A model generated the notes under the pieces. It was not told the origin of the DNA, searched no databases, and saw only the letters and a list, made by a program, of their open reading frames with translations. A stretch of DNA of 16,254 nt from RGIG1959 sp051877215 (GTDB taxonomy: Bacteria > Bacillota > Clostridia > Oscillospirales > Acutalibacteraceae). The DNA lies in NCBI GenBank assembly GCA_051877215.1, contig JBJEIR010000075.1, positions 1 to 16,254 on the forward strand, written 5' to 3'. Below, in pieces: positions 1-6,378 of the stretch. The stretch's first letter is position 1. Each line of letters begins with the position of its first letter. A program made the translations under genes and the position numbers.

Positions 1-307
1 CAATGCGCGCTTTTTTTGTGCCGACGCCGCCAAAGCGGCCAAGCAGCTCGAAAACGAGGGGGTCAAGGCGGATGTCGTCGTTCTTGACCCGCCGCGAAAA
101 GGGTGTGATCCGGCGCTGATCGACACGGTTGTCCGCCTTGCTCCGAAGCGCGTGGTGTATGTCTCCTGTGACCCCGCAACACTCGCGCGCGACTGTGCGC
201 TGCTTGTGCAAAAGGGCTATGCGATCGGCAGCGTCACGCCGGTTGATATGTTTCCCCGCACAGCCCATGTGGAGACGGTGGCGCTGCTGTCGAGGCAAGA
301 TGACTGA
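1..307 (+). CDS. rlmD: 23S rRNA (uracil-C5)-methyltransferase RlmD/RumA family, C-terminal part
   Basis: This is the last ~101 residues of an RNA m5U methyltransferase of the TrmA/RumA family. The family transfers a methyl group from S-adenosylmethionine to C5 of a uridine in 23S rRNA. The reading frame enters from the left edge (first full codon at position 2) and stops with TGA at 305-307. Visible family motifs in order are DPPRKG (SAM/catalytic domain), SCDPATLARD (the SCxP-type loop holding the nucleophilic cysteine) and the C-terminal HVETVALL motif, which carries the general-base glutamate. The N-terminal TRAM and Fe-S part lies outside the window. In Firmicutes one enzyme of this family may modify two uridines (RlmCD), so the exact target is not certain. 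The family assignment is secure. The next gene begins 60 bp downstream on the same strand and may be cotranscribed. Confidence 0.92.
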   Translation, partial: NARFFCADAAKAAKQLENEGVKADVVVLDPPRKGCDPALIDTVVRLAPKRVVYVSCDPATLARDCALLVQKGYAIGSVTPVDMFPRTAHVETVALLSRQDD

Positions 308-367
308 GCATCGAAAAACCGATAATATCCGGCACGTTTATCGCGCCATAGGCGAAAGGGGATACCT

Positions 368-1153
368 GTGAATACGGCAGAACAAGCAATCGACAACGGG
401 AGAGCCTTTGACTGGGGAAGAGTATCCGATACCTATGCCAAATACAGGGATATTTACCCGCAGGATTTTTACCGTAAAATTGTCAACAGAGGCCTTTGCA
501 TCAAGGGTCAACGGGTGCTCGATTTGGGTACGGGCACAGGGGTTCTTCCGAGAAATATGTATCCATACGGAGCAAAATGGACAGGGACGGATATTTCGGA
601 AAATCAGATCAGAAAAGCCATAGAGCTGTCAGAGGGAACGGATATTGCGTATATTACCTCTTCCACAGAAGAACTGGATTTTGACGAGCATTCCTTTGAT
701 GTGATTACCGCGTGTCAATGCTTTTGGTATTTTGACCATAAGACTGTCGTTGACAAATTTTATCGGTGGCTGAAACCCAACGGACGACTTCTCATTTTAT
801 ATATGGCTTGGCTTCCGTTTGAAGACCATATTGCGGGGGAAAGTGAAAAGCTTGTTTTGCAATACAATCCGGATTGGAGCGGTGCGGGGGAAACCAAACA
901 TCCGATTTTTATCCCGGACTGTTATCATACGCTTTTTCGTATGGTACATCATGAAGAATATACGGTTTCGGTTCCTTTTCATCGTGAAAGCTGGAACGGT
1001 AGAATGGAAGCGTGCAGAGGGGTGGGAGCCTCTTTGTCACAGCAGGACATCGCCCGCTTTGAAAAGGAACATATGGCACTGCTCAACCGCATCGCTCCGG
1101 AGACATTTGATGTTTTACACTATGTGGCCATGGCGGAGCTGGCTAAAAAATGA
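368..1153 (+). CDS. Class I SAM-dependent methyltransferase
   Basis: This is a 261-residue methyltransferase with a single Rossmann-like domain; the substrate is unknown. The SAM-binding motif I, VLDLGTGTG, lies at residues 50-58. The acidic residue ending strand 2 is in TGTDIS (about residue 75), and a motif like FDVITACQCFWYF follows near residue 110. The N-terminal WGRVSDTYAKYRDIYP stretch is a signature I associate with a common Firmicutes small-molecule methyltransferase group. The start is a GTG at 368, preceded by GAAAGGGG (354-361) at good spacing; no ATG start of comparable quality is nearby. It follows the rRNA methyltransferase by 60 bp, probably in one transcript. The methyltransferase fold is certain; the function is not. 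Confidence 0.87.
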   Translation: MNTAEQAIDNGRAFDWGRVSDTYAKYRDIYPQDFYRKIVNRGLCIKGQRVLDLGTGTGVLPRNMYPYGAKWTGTDISENQIRKAIELSEGTDIAYITSSTEELDFDEHSFDVITACQCFWYFDHKTVVDKFYRWLKPNGRLLILYMAWLPFEDHIAGESEKLVLQYNPDWSGAGETKHPIFIPDCYHTLFRMVHHEEYTVSVPFHRESWNGRMEACRGVGASLSQQDIARFEKEHMALLNRIAPETFDVLHYVAMAELAKK

Positions 1154-1353
1154 GAAAGGATTGACAGCAAAAGGCACACACGATTTTAAACCGATTTTTT
1201 CAAGACAGAGAGGGAGAGCCTTCTTTCGTAGGCTTTTAAAAACGGCGTATTGTCGTACTTTTGCAGGGGAAGGGGCGGTCTTGCAGACGGACTGTGAGCA
1301 GCTCCAAGTGCATACGCCTTACGGCAACACCATATTACGCGAAACGGATGTGT
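1154..1353 (+). other. Intergenic region with a possible weak promoter
   Basis: This is the 200-bp gap between the methyltransferase and the acetyltransferase. A TTGACA hexamer at 1161-1166 is followed after 18 bp by TTTAAA (1185-1190), which would be a modest sigma-A promoter for the downstream gene with a leader of about 155 nt. A 5-bp stem AGCCT/AGGCT lies near 1220-1235. I see no riboswitch class or protein here; the frame that runs through this stretch is an extension of a shadow reading. Confidence 0.3.
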
Positions 1354-1818
1354 ATGACCATGATCGACATACGGCATTTACGGCCGAGTGAATGGGAAAA
1401 GGCACTTCCCCTTGTTTGGGAGGTCTTTACCGCATATGAGGCGGCGCAGTATTCGGAAAAAGGCAAAACGGCGTTTTGGAAGGCAATCCATTCCAAGGAA
1501 TATCTCGATAAGTTGGATGCGTACGGCGCCTTTGAAGGGAATAAACTCGTCGGCGTTATAGCGACCCGAAATCAAGGCGCTCATATTGCGCTTTTCTTTG
1601 TGCGCGGCGAGTGTCACAGACAGGGAATCGGCAAAAGGCTGTTTCAGACGGTGCTGTCACAAACCGCGGCATCCGCTGTTACGGTACATTCCTCCTTGTA
1701 TGCGGTGGAAATATATGAGAAGCTGGGGTTTGTCCGCTCGGGCGACGAGCGGGAGGAGGACGGCATACGGTATGTTCCGATGAAGCTTTGTGTTGTGCCG
1801 CCGCCTATTGATGCATGA
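1354..1818 (+). CDS. GNAT family N-acetyltransferase
   Basis: This is a GCN5-related N-acetyltransferase of 154 residues, which would move an acetyl group from acetyl-CoA to an amine; the substrate is unknown. The key evidence is the pyrophosphate-binding motif A, HRQGIGKRLFQ, after a hydrophobic beta strand (HIALFFV). Near the C-terminus, AVEIYEKLGFVRSGDE is the usual final alpha-beta element (YEKLGF), as in many Firmicutes GNATs. The frame is open further upstream, to 1261, but those residues are not GNAT-like. I prefer ATG 1354 (MTMIDIRHLRP), with GAAACGGA just upstream; ATG 1348 and ATG 1360 are alternatives. The ribosome binding site is weak. There is no close operon partner downstream: 172 bp later a terminator hairpin ends the block. 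Confidence 0.85.
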   Translation: MTMIDIRHLRPSEWEKALPLVWEVFTAYEAAQYSEKGKTAFWKAIHSKEYLDKLDAYGAFEGNKLVGVIATRNQGAHIALFFVRGECHRQGIGKRLFQTVLSQTAASAVTVHSSLYAVEIYEKLGFVRSGDEREEDGIRYVPMKLCVVPPPIDA

Positions 1819-1990
1819 CGGCGGTTAAAAGCCGACGGGACGATTTCGGGGGAATAGTTCCGCTTGGAATGGGCGACAAAGCGACCGTTTTTCGGCGGAC
1901 AAGTCATTTTGTGCCCGGCAGCTGCCATTTGGCATCCCAAAAGGTCTGAAAAAGTATCGATTCGACAACCGAATTCGTGTATATTTGAAT

Positions 1991-2027
1991 AAAAAATCCC
2001 TTATCATATGGATAAGGGATTTTTTTA
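1991..2027 (+). terminator. Intrinsic terminator hairpin just upstream of spoIIAA
   Basis: There is a perfect inverted repeat: AAAAAATCCCTTATC (1991-2005), a 5-nt loop, then GATAAGGGATTTTTT (2011-2025) with a run of T on the plus strand. The A-run on the other side means it could work in both directions. It ends only a few bases before the spoIIAA ribosome binding site (2031-2040). It therefore either ends readthrough from the acetyltransferase or sits in the spoIIA leader. Confidence 0.85.
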
Positions 2028-2049
2028 TTCGGAAAGGAAGTTATACCCT

Positions 2050-2355
2050 ATGGATGTCAAAACCACAGATAGCAATGCGGTGACGACGGTCTATCTGGCA
2101 GGGGAGCTGGATCATCACAACGCGGCGCCTTTGCGGGAACAGGTGGACAGCGTGATCCGAAAACGGCACCCGAAGACACTGGTGCTCGATTTTGGCGGAA
2201 TTTCCTTTATGGACAGCTCGGGAATCGGCTTTGTGATGGGACGCTACAAGCTGATGCAGTCGATCGGCGGGCAGCTTCGGGTCAGCGGCGCGTCGCCGCG
2301 CATGGAAAAGGTCATGAGACTGGCGGGGCTGGAACGGCTGCCCATCTGGAAATAA
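2050..2355 (+). CDS. spoIIAA: Anti-sigma F factor antagonist SpoIIAA
   Basis: This is a STAS-domain anti-anti-sigma factor of 101 residues. In sporulating Firmicutes it is phosphorylated by SpoIIAB; the unphosphorylated form in the forespore binds SpoIIAB and frees sigma F. Seen here are the N-terminal AGELDHH motif (about residues 17-23) and DFGGISFMDSSGIGF. The first serine after Asp55 (Ser56) corresponds to the phosphorylated serine of the B. subtilis protein. The start is ATG 2050, because GGAAAGGAAG (2031-2040) lies just upstream; an earlier in-frame ATG at 2008 is inside the terminator stem and is rejected. The protein ends right after GLERLPIWK, about 10-15 residues shorter at the C-terminus than the B. 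subtilis homologue as I recall it. The genes spoIIAB and sigF follow in order, which confirms the identity. Confidence 0.95.
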   Translation: MDVKTTDSNAVTTVYLAGELDHHNAAPLREQVDSVIRKRHPKTLVLDFGGISFMDSSGIGFVMGRYKLMQSIGGQLRVSGASPRMEKVMRLAGLERLPIWK

Positions 2356-2487
2356 AAAGCCAAGCAGCTTAGCAAAAGAAGCTCCTCTAAGTCTGCACGG
2401 CGTTGGTGCCCAAGCGGGCAGGGGACAATTGACAGATGTAAAAGGAAACCGATGCCAATTTCCGGTTATTTGAAAGGACGGTAAAAA
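2356..2487 (+). other. Spacer inside the spoIIA operon with predicted RNA stems
   Basis: A 132-bp non-coding gap separates spoIIAA and spoIIAB, genes that usually lie very close or overlap. Three stems can be drawn by eye. The first is GCAGCTTAG (2364-2372) with CTAAG-T-CTGC (2387-2396): 9 bp with one bulged base. The second is TGCCC (2407-2411) with GGGCA (2416-2420) around an AAGC tetraloop. The third is AACCG (2447-2451) with CGGTT (2463-2467). The spoIIAB ribosome binding site GAAAGGA follows at 2472-2478. There is no T-run, so it is not a plain terminator. It matches no riboswitch I recognise. Confidence 0.45.
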
Positions 2488-2928
2488 ATGAAACCAATGA
2501 ATGAAATGCGAATGGTATTTGCCAGTCGCTCGGCAAACGAGAGCTTTGCGCGCAGTGCCGTGTCGGCGTTTGTCGCACAGCTTGATCCGGCGGTGGACGA
2601 GCTGGCGGATCTGCGTACGGCGGTGTCTGAGGCGGTGACAAACTGTATTGTCCACGCCTATCGGGATCAGATCGGAGACATTTATCTCAGCGCACAGCTT
2701 TTTGAAAACGGGCGTGTGACCGTGCGTATCCGCGACCGCGGCTGCGGGATACCCGATGTCAAAAAAGCGATGGAGCCGCTGTACACGACGGGAGGGGAGG
2801 AACGCTCGGGACTCGGCTTTTCGGTGATGGAAAGCTTCATGGACAATACGAAGGTGCGCTCCACCGTCGGCAAGGGGACGACCGTCACCATGGATAAATA
2901 CATACGCGTTCGCCGCCGCCATGATTGA
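2488..2928 (+). CDS. spoIIAB: Anti-sigma F factor / serine kinase SpoIIAB
   Basis: This is a GHKL-type ATPase of 146 residues that binds and inhibits sigma F and phosphorylates SpoIIAA on serine. The ATP-site motifs are all present: the N-box in LRTAVSEAVTNCIVHAY with Glu48 and Asn52, the G1 box DRGCGIPD (83-90) and the G2 box RSGLGFSVM (106-114). The length agrees with the family. The start is ATG 2488 with TGAAAGGACGG at 2471-2481 upstream. The gene overlaps sigF by 8 bp, consistent with translational coupling so that the inhibitor and its sigma factor are made together. The C-terminus is arginine-rich (RVRRRHD), at the point where the sigF start overlaps. Identity is secure from motifs and order. 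Confidence 0.96.
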   Translation: MKPMNEMRMVFASRSANESFARSAVSAFVAQLDPAVDELADLRTAVSEAVTNCIVHAYRDQIGDIYLSAQLFENGRVTVRIRDRGCGIPDVKKAMEPLYTTGGEERSGLGFSVMESFMDNTKVRSTVGKGTTVTMDKYIRVRRRHD

Positions 2929-3580
2929 GCGGGAACAGGCGATCAGCGACAATCTCGGTCTGGTGCATGCCTGCGCCAGGCGCTTTGCGGGGCGCGGAAT
3001 AGAATATGACGATCTCTATCAGGCGGGATGCGTCGGACTGGTCAAGGCGGTGGACGGCTTTGACGAGACGCGCGGATTTCGCTTTTCCACCTATGCCGTC
3101 CCGTTGATACTCGGGGAAATGCGCCGCCTCTTTCGGGACGGCGGCAGTGTGCGTGTCAGCCGCACGCTCCGCGAGCTGTCGCTCAAGGCGTCAAGAGCAC
3201 GCGAAAAGCTGCTCAACGAATTTGACCGAGAGCCGACGGTGCTGGAGATCGCGCAGCTGCTCGGCGTCAGCGCCGAGGAAGCGGCGCAGGCGCTTATGGT
3301 GTCGCTGCCGACGCTGTCGCTGACGCGAAGCGGGGACGAGGACGACGGAGAGCAGGTCGACCTGCCGGTAGAGGCGCCCGAAGAGTCTATCACCGACCGC
3401 CTTGCCCTGCAACAGATTTTGCAGGAGCTTCCCCGGCAGGACCGCGCCCTGATTGTGCTGCGCTATCTGAAAAGGCAGACGCAGCAGCGCACGGCGGAGC
3501 AGCTCGGCATGACGCAGGTGCAGGTTTCCCGCCGTGAGCGGCTGATTCTGTCGGAAATGCGTAAAAAGCTCATCAGTTGA
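2921..3580 (+). CDS. sigF: RNA polymerase sigma factor, sporulation forespore sigma F (SpoIIAC)
   Basis: This is a 219-residue sigma-70 family factor, the first forespore-specific sigma of endospore formation. Region 2 is clear: NLGLVHACARRFAGRG, then YDDLYQAGCVGLVKAVDGFD (core binding), followed by RGFRFSTYAVPLILGEMRR (-10 recognition and melting). Region 3 is in the middle (TVLEIAQLLGVSAEEAAQAL). Region 4 at the C-terminus has a helix-turn-helix, AEQLGMTQVQVSRRERLIL, for -35 recognition; the SQVQVSR-like helix is typical of sigma F/G. The start ATG 2921 lies inside spoIIAB. A strong terminator about 70 bp after the stop closes the operon. The position after spoIIAA-spoIIAB separates it from sigma G or sigma B. 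Confidence 0.95.
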   Translation: MIEREQAISDNLGLVHACARRFAGRGIEYDDLYQAGCVGLVKAVDGFDETRGFRFSTYAVPLILGEMRRLFRDGGSVRVSRTLRELSLKASRAREKLLNEFDREPTVLEIAQLLGVSAEEAAQALMVSLPTLSLTRSGDEDDGEQVDLPVEAPEESITDRLALQQILQELPRQDRALIVLRYLKRQTQQRTAEQLGMTQVQVSRRERLILSEMRKKLIS

Positions 3581-3650
3581 ACGGGCGGCCGCAGAATCGT
3601 TCTTCGCTTTTTCTTTTGTAAAAGAGGACTTGATAAAGGCGTATAAAAAA

Positions 3651-3688
3651 CCGCCGAAGCTGTTTGTCAGCAAACAGCCTCGGCGGTC
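3651..3688. terminator. Strong bidirectional terminator between sigF and ilvD
   Basis: The long stem is ACCGCCGA (3651-3658) with TCGGCGGT (3681-3688), and inside it, after one A-C mismatch, GCTGTTTG (3660-3667) with CAAACAGC (3672-3679), closed by a TCAG tetraloop. T-rich sequence follows on the plus strand and AAAAAA precedes it, giving a T-run on the minus strand. It serves both convergent genes. Confidence 0.92.
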
Positions 3689-3720
3689 TCTTTATTCTTT
3701 ATTTTTGTGGATAAAAGCGC

Positions 3721-5388
3721 TTATTTACACAATAAATCGTCAAATACCGCGCCGGTTGCGCCGCTTGTAACATGCTGAGCATAACGCTTCGCATAGCCTG
3801 TCAGCGCCTGAACGGGCGGCTTCCACGCCGCGCGCCGTTTGGCAAGCGTTTGCTCATCGACAAGCAGTGCCAGCGAGCGGGCGGGGATGTCGACGGCGAT
3901 GGTGTCGCCCTCTTCAACCAGCGCAATTAAGCCGCCTTCAGCCGCTTCGGGCGACACATGGCCGATGGAAGCGCCGCGGGTCGCGCCCGAAAAGCGCCCG
4001 TCGGTAATCAGCGCGACGCTTTCGCCCAGTCCCATACCGACAATGGCGGAGGTGGGGGTGAGCATTTCCCGCATACCGGGGCCTCCCTTGGGGCCTTCAT
4101 AACGGATGACGACCACATCGCCTTCGTTGATTTGTCCGCCCATGATAGCGGCTGTCGCATCCTCTTCGCACTCAAATACGCGCGCCGGACCGCTGTGCGT
4201 CATCATCGACGGGGCAACGGCTCCCTGCTTGACAACCGCACCGTCGGTGGCAAGATTGCCGAACAGAATCGCCAGTCCGCCGTCCTTGCGGAACGGATTG
4301 TCGAGCTTGCGCACGATGGTGCCGTCGGCAGGACGCGCCGCATCGACGCGCTCGCCCACCGTGCCGCTGACGGTCAGCGCATCGCGGTGAAGCAGTCCTG
4401 CCGTATCCAGCTCTTTGAGCATTGTCTGAATGCCGCCGACTTCGTTGAGATCGGTCAGATAGGTCTGAGATGCGGGGTTGAGCTTACAGATTTGAGGGGT
4501 ATTTTTGCCGATGGCATCAATCTGTTCCAGGGTAATCGGACAGCCGGCCGCATGCGAAATCGCCAAAATGTGCAGCACCGTGTTGGATGAGCAGCCGATC
4601 GCCATATCCGCACGCATGGCGTTCTCAAATGCGGCGGGTGTCAGAATATCGAGCGGACGAATGTTTTGCTCGAGCAGGTCCATTACACGCTCGCCGGCGT
4701 CTTTGGCCAGACGCACGCGCGCCGCGTAAACAGCCGGAATGGTACCGTTGCCGGGCAGTGCCATGCCGATTGCCTCGGTCAGACAGTTCATCGAATTGGC
4801 GGTGTACATGCCCGAACAGGAGCCGCAGCCCGGGCAGGCACATTCCTCCTGCGCGTGCAGCTCGTCTTCGTCAATTTTGCCGGCGGCAAAGCTGCCGACC
4901 GCTTCAAACATCTCGGACAGTCCCATGCGCTTTCCGTCCTTGGTTCCCGGCAGCATCGGACCGCCGGATACAAAGATGGACGGCAAATTCATGCGGCACG
5001 CCGCCATCAGCATACCGGGGACGATCTTGTCACAATTGGGGATAAATACCACCGCATCCATCGGGTGGGCGGTCAGCATGACCTCAATGGAATCGGCGAT
5101 CAGCTCGCGGGAGCAAAGGGAATATTTCATGCCCTTGTGGTTCATCGCGAGGCCGTCGCACACGCCGATGGTATTAAAGGTAAACGGAACGCCGCCCGCG
5201 TTGCGAATGCCCGCCTCGACCGCCTTTGTGATGGTGTCGAGATGCGCGTGCCCGGGGATGTAGTCGCTTTTGGAGCTGACCACGGCGACAAACGGGCGCT
5301 TCATCTCCTTATCCGTAATGCCGAGCGCTTTTAAAAGCGAACGGTGCGGTGCGCGGGACGCGCCCTCCTTGAGCAGATCACTTCGCAT
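3721..5388 (-). CDS. ilvD: Dihydroxy-acid dehydratase
   Basis: This is a 555-residue cytosolic iron-sulfur enzyme of branched-chain amino acid synthesis. It dehydrates 2,3-dihydroxy-isovalerate and 2,3-dihydroxy-3-methylvalerate to the 2-keto acids for valine/leucine and isoleucine. Full length for the family. Visible motifs include GVCDGLAM (76-82), PNCDKIVPGMLMA with cluster-ligand Cys119, CPGCGSCSGMYTANSM with Cys191, GCSSNTVLH, and near the end DGRFSGATRGASIGHVSPEA, the active-site region. Around residue 45 it has PGHAH rather than PCNxH; as I recall, the glycine form is found in E. coli-like enzymes and bears on which Fe-S cluster is used. The start ATG at 5388 has AGAAGGAA upstream. No other ilv or leu gene is in the window, so it is an isolated copy. 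No T-box leader is seen in the 67-bp gap upstream. Confidence 0.96.
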   Translation of the reverse strand: MRSDLLKEGASRAPHRSLLKALGITDKEMKRPFVAVVSSKSDYIPGHAHLDTITKAVEAGIRNAGGVPFTFNTIGVCDGLAMNHKGMKYSLCSRELIADSIEVMLTAHPMDAVVFIPNCDKIVPGMLMAACRMNLPSIFVSGGPMLPGTKDGKRMGLSEMFEAVGSFAAGKIDEDELHAQEECACPGCGSCSGMYTANSMNCLTEAIGMALPGNGTIPAVYAARVRLAKDAGERVMDLLEQNIRPLDILTPAAFENAMRADMAIGCSSNTVLHILAISHAAGCPITLEQIDAIGKNTPQICKLNPASQTYLTDLNEVGGIQTMLKELDTAGLLHRDALTVSGTVGERVDAARPADGTIVRKLDNPFRKDGGLAILFGNLATDGAVVKQGAVAPSMMTHSGPARVFECEEDATAAIMGGQINEGDVVVIRYEGPKGGPGMREMLTPTSAIVGMGLGESVALITDGRFSGATRGASIGHVSPEAAEGGLIALVEEGDTIAVDIPARSLALLVDEQTLAKRRAAWKPPVQALTGYAKRYAQHVTSGATGAVFDDLLCK

Positions 5389-5429
5389 GATCTCATTCCT
5401 TCTTTCCTTTAAAATACAAAAATATTTTT

Positions 5430-5454
5430 CCGCCGCATAAGGGCTTGCGGTCGG
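5430..5454 (-). terminator. Possible weak terminator between the membrane protein gene and ilvD
   Basis: Just after the stop of the upstream minus-strand gene, CCGCCGCA (5430-5437) can pair with TGCGGTCGG (5446-5454), an 8-bp stem with one bulge and an 8-nt loop. On the minus strand it is followed by an A/T-rich run (AAAAATATTTTT) rather than a clean T-run. Termination is therefore likely partial, and readthrough into ilvD is possible. Confidence 0.4.
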
Positions 5455-5455
5455 T

Positions 5456-6181
5456 TTATTCCGCTGTATGGGCAGCTTTTATCAGGTTCAAAAGCAACGC
5501 GCTGCCCTGTTCATACTTGGACTGCGCCGCTGTGTTTTCGGCGGTTCCCGACGGTGCGCGCACGCCGAAATACATCTCCTGCGGCAGCAGTTCAAACGCG
5601 TCTGTCAAACGCCGCTCATCGTTTCGCCAGCTCCAAAAGTGTTGGTCGGCGTCGTAGGCTTCGTCGGCGGTGTCAAGCGGCGCAAAAAAGCGGTAATCCT
5701 CGCCCGCCACATTGCGGGCGGTCTCGGCAAAGCCGTCGTAGCTTCCTTTGTCAAAGACAAACAGCATCCGATCCCCCGTCGAGAGGTAGGACATCAGCTT
5801 TTGCATATCCGAGTGGCCGACCGTCGGCGCCATTTCGTCATAAAAAGAGGGGTTGAGGTTTTCGATCGACACCTCCACCGTACCGTCGCCGTCAAGATCC
5901 TCTCCGCCGGATGCGAGGAGCGCGCATAACGCGTCTGTCTCCTCCGGCAGCAGCGGCTGCTCGGTCACCACGACCGCTTCATAGTCGGCGGGGTTGGCGG
6001 TTATTTGCTGGTAGACAAACCAGCCGGCAATGCCCAGCGCAAGGATGACCGCAATCGTAATCCATTTGTAATGATACCAGAAATTCTCCCATTTTCCTTT
6101 CAGCGTATCCGGCTTTTTCGGCGGAGGCGGCGGCGTCAGTTCCGATTTGTCGACCCCTGCAAGTGCCATCTCTCTTGCCAT
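5456..6181 (-). CDS. Hypothetical single-pass membrane protein with a short calcium-loop-like motif
   Basis: I do not recognise a named family. The 241-residue protein has a short cytoplasmic head with a proline run (TPPPPPKKP, 16-24). A basic/aromatic stretch, KGKWENFWYHYKW (28-40), comes just before one hydrophobic helix (about 41-58). An acidic domain of about 180 residues follows, predicted outside the cell. That domain contains DLDGDGTVEV (95-104), which resembles a dockerin/EF-hand calcium loop, though only one copy is present. The WENFWYHYKW pre-membrane motif is, in my memory, recurrent in uncharacterised Clostridia proteins. The start ATG 6181 has GGAAGGAGT at ideal spacing. There is no lipobox or sorting signal. 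Neighbours (degV, ilvD) give no clear functional hint. Confidence 0.8.
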   Translation of the reverse strand: MAREMALAGVDKSELTPPPPPKKPDTLKGKWENFWYHYKWITIAVILALGIAGWFVYQQITANPADYEAVVVTEQPLLPEETDALCALLASGGEDLDGDGTVEVSIENLNPSFYDEMAPTVGHSDMQKLMSYLSTGDRMLFVFDKGSYDGFAETARNVAGEDYRFFAPLDTADEAYDADQHFWSWRNDERRLTDAFELLPQEMYFGVRAPSGTAENTAAQSKYEQGSALLLNLIKAAHTAE

Positions 6182-6378
6182 ATCAAAGCACTCCTTCCGA
6201 AAGAAAATTTTTTACGACAGTCTGTAAGCAACCATACCAACGGCGCACGCACGCCGCGGTTTTTGCCGGATTGTTTCACGCTTACGGATTTTTTGTCGAA
6301 GCGTTGTATAACAGTCGCTCGGCTGTTGTGCTGTTCGGATATTGCGCCAAAGCTGCCCAAACGGCAAACCTTGAGCGA
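6182..6378 (-). other. Gap between degV and the membrane protein gene
   Basis: These 197 bp carry no gene I can support. On the minus strand TGTTATACA (around 6308-6316) resembles an extended -10 element but lacks a good -35. A promoter for the downstream membrane-protein gene is possible but not shown. No convincing terminator is visible after degV. Confidence 0.3.

Noticed and set aside
819..1391. 190-codon plus-strand frame overlapping the methyltransferase end
   Set aside because: It is a different frame of the methyltransferase gene continuing into the gap; Arg/Phe-rich content typical of a shadow.
1940..1976. Sigma-H promoter for spoIIA (AAAGG ... GAATTC)
   Set aside because: The spacing between the two elements (19 bp) is too long for sigma-H and the -35 match is poor; kept only as a remark in the leader finding.
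2008..2049. Upstream in-frame ATG for spoIIAA
   Set aside because: The codon is inside the terminator stem without a ribosome binding site, whereas ATG 2050 is preceded by a good one and gives the normal SpoIIAA N-terminus.
2041..2952. 303-codon minus-strand frame opposite spoIIAA-spoIIAB
   Set aside because: It runs antisense to certain genes and through the spacer, has no family motifs and no ribosome binding site; it is a by-product of biased codon use on the other strand.
3958..5334. Several plus-strand frames of 150-220 codons inside ilvD
   Set aside because: All lie opposite the dihydroxy-acid dehydratase gene, and none has a ribosome binding site or recognisable motifs.
5389..5455. 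T-box or attenuation leader for ilvD
   Set aside because: The gap is only 67 bp and has no T-box sequence or leader peptide; only a weak hairpin belonging to the upstream gene is visible.
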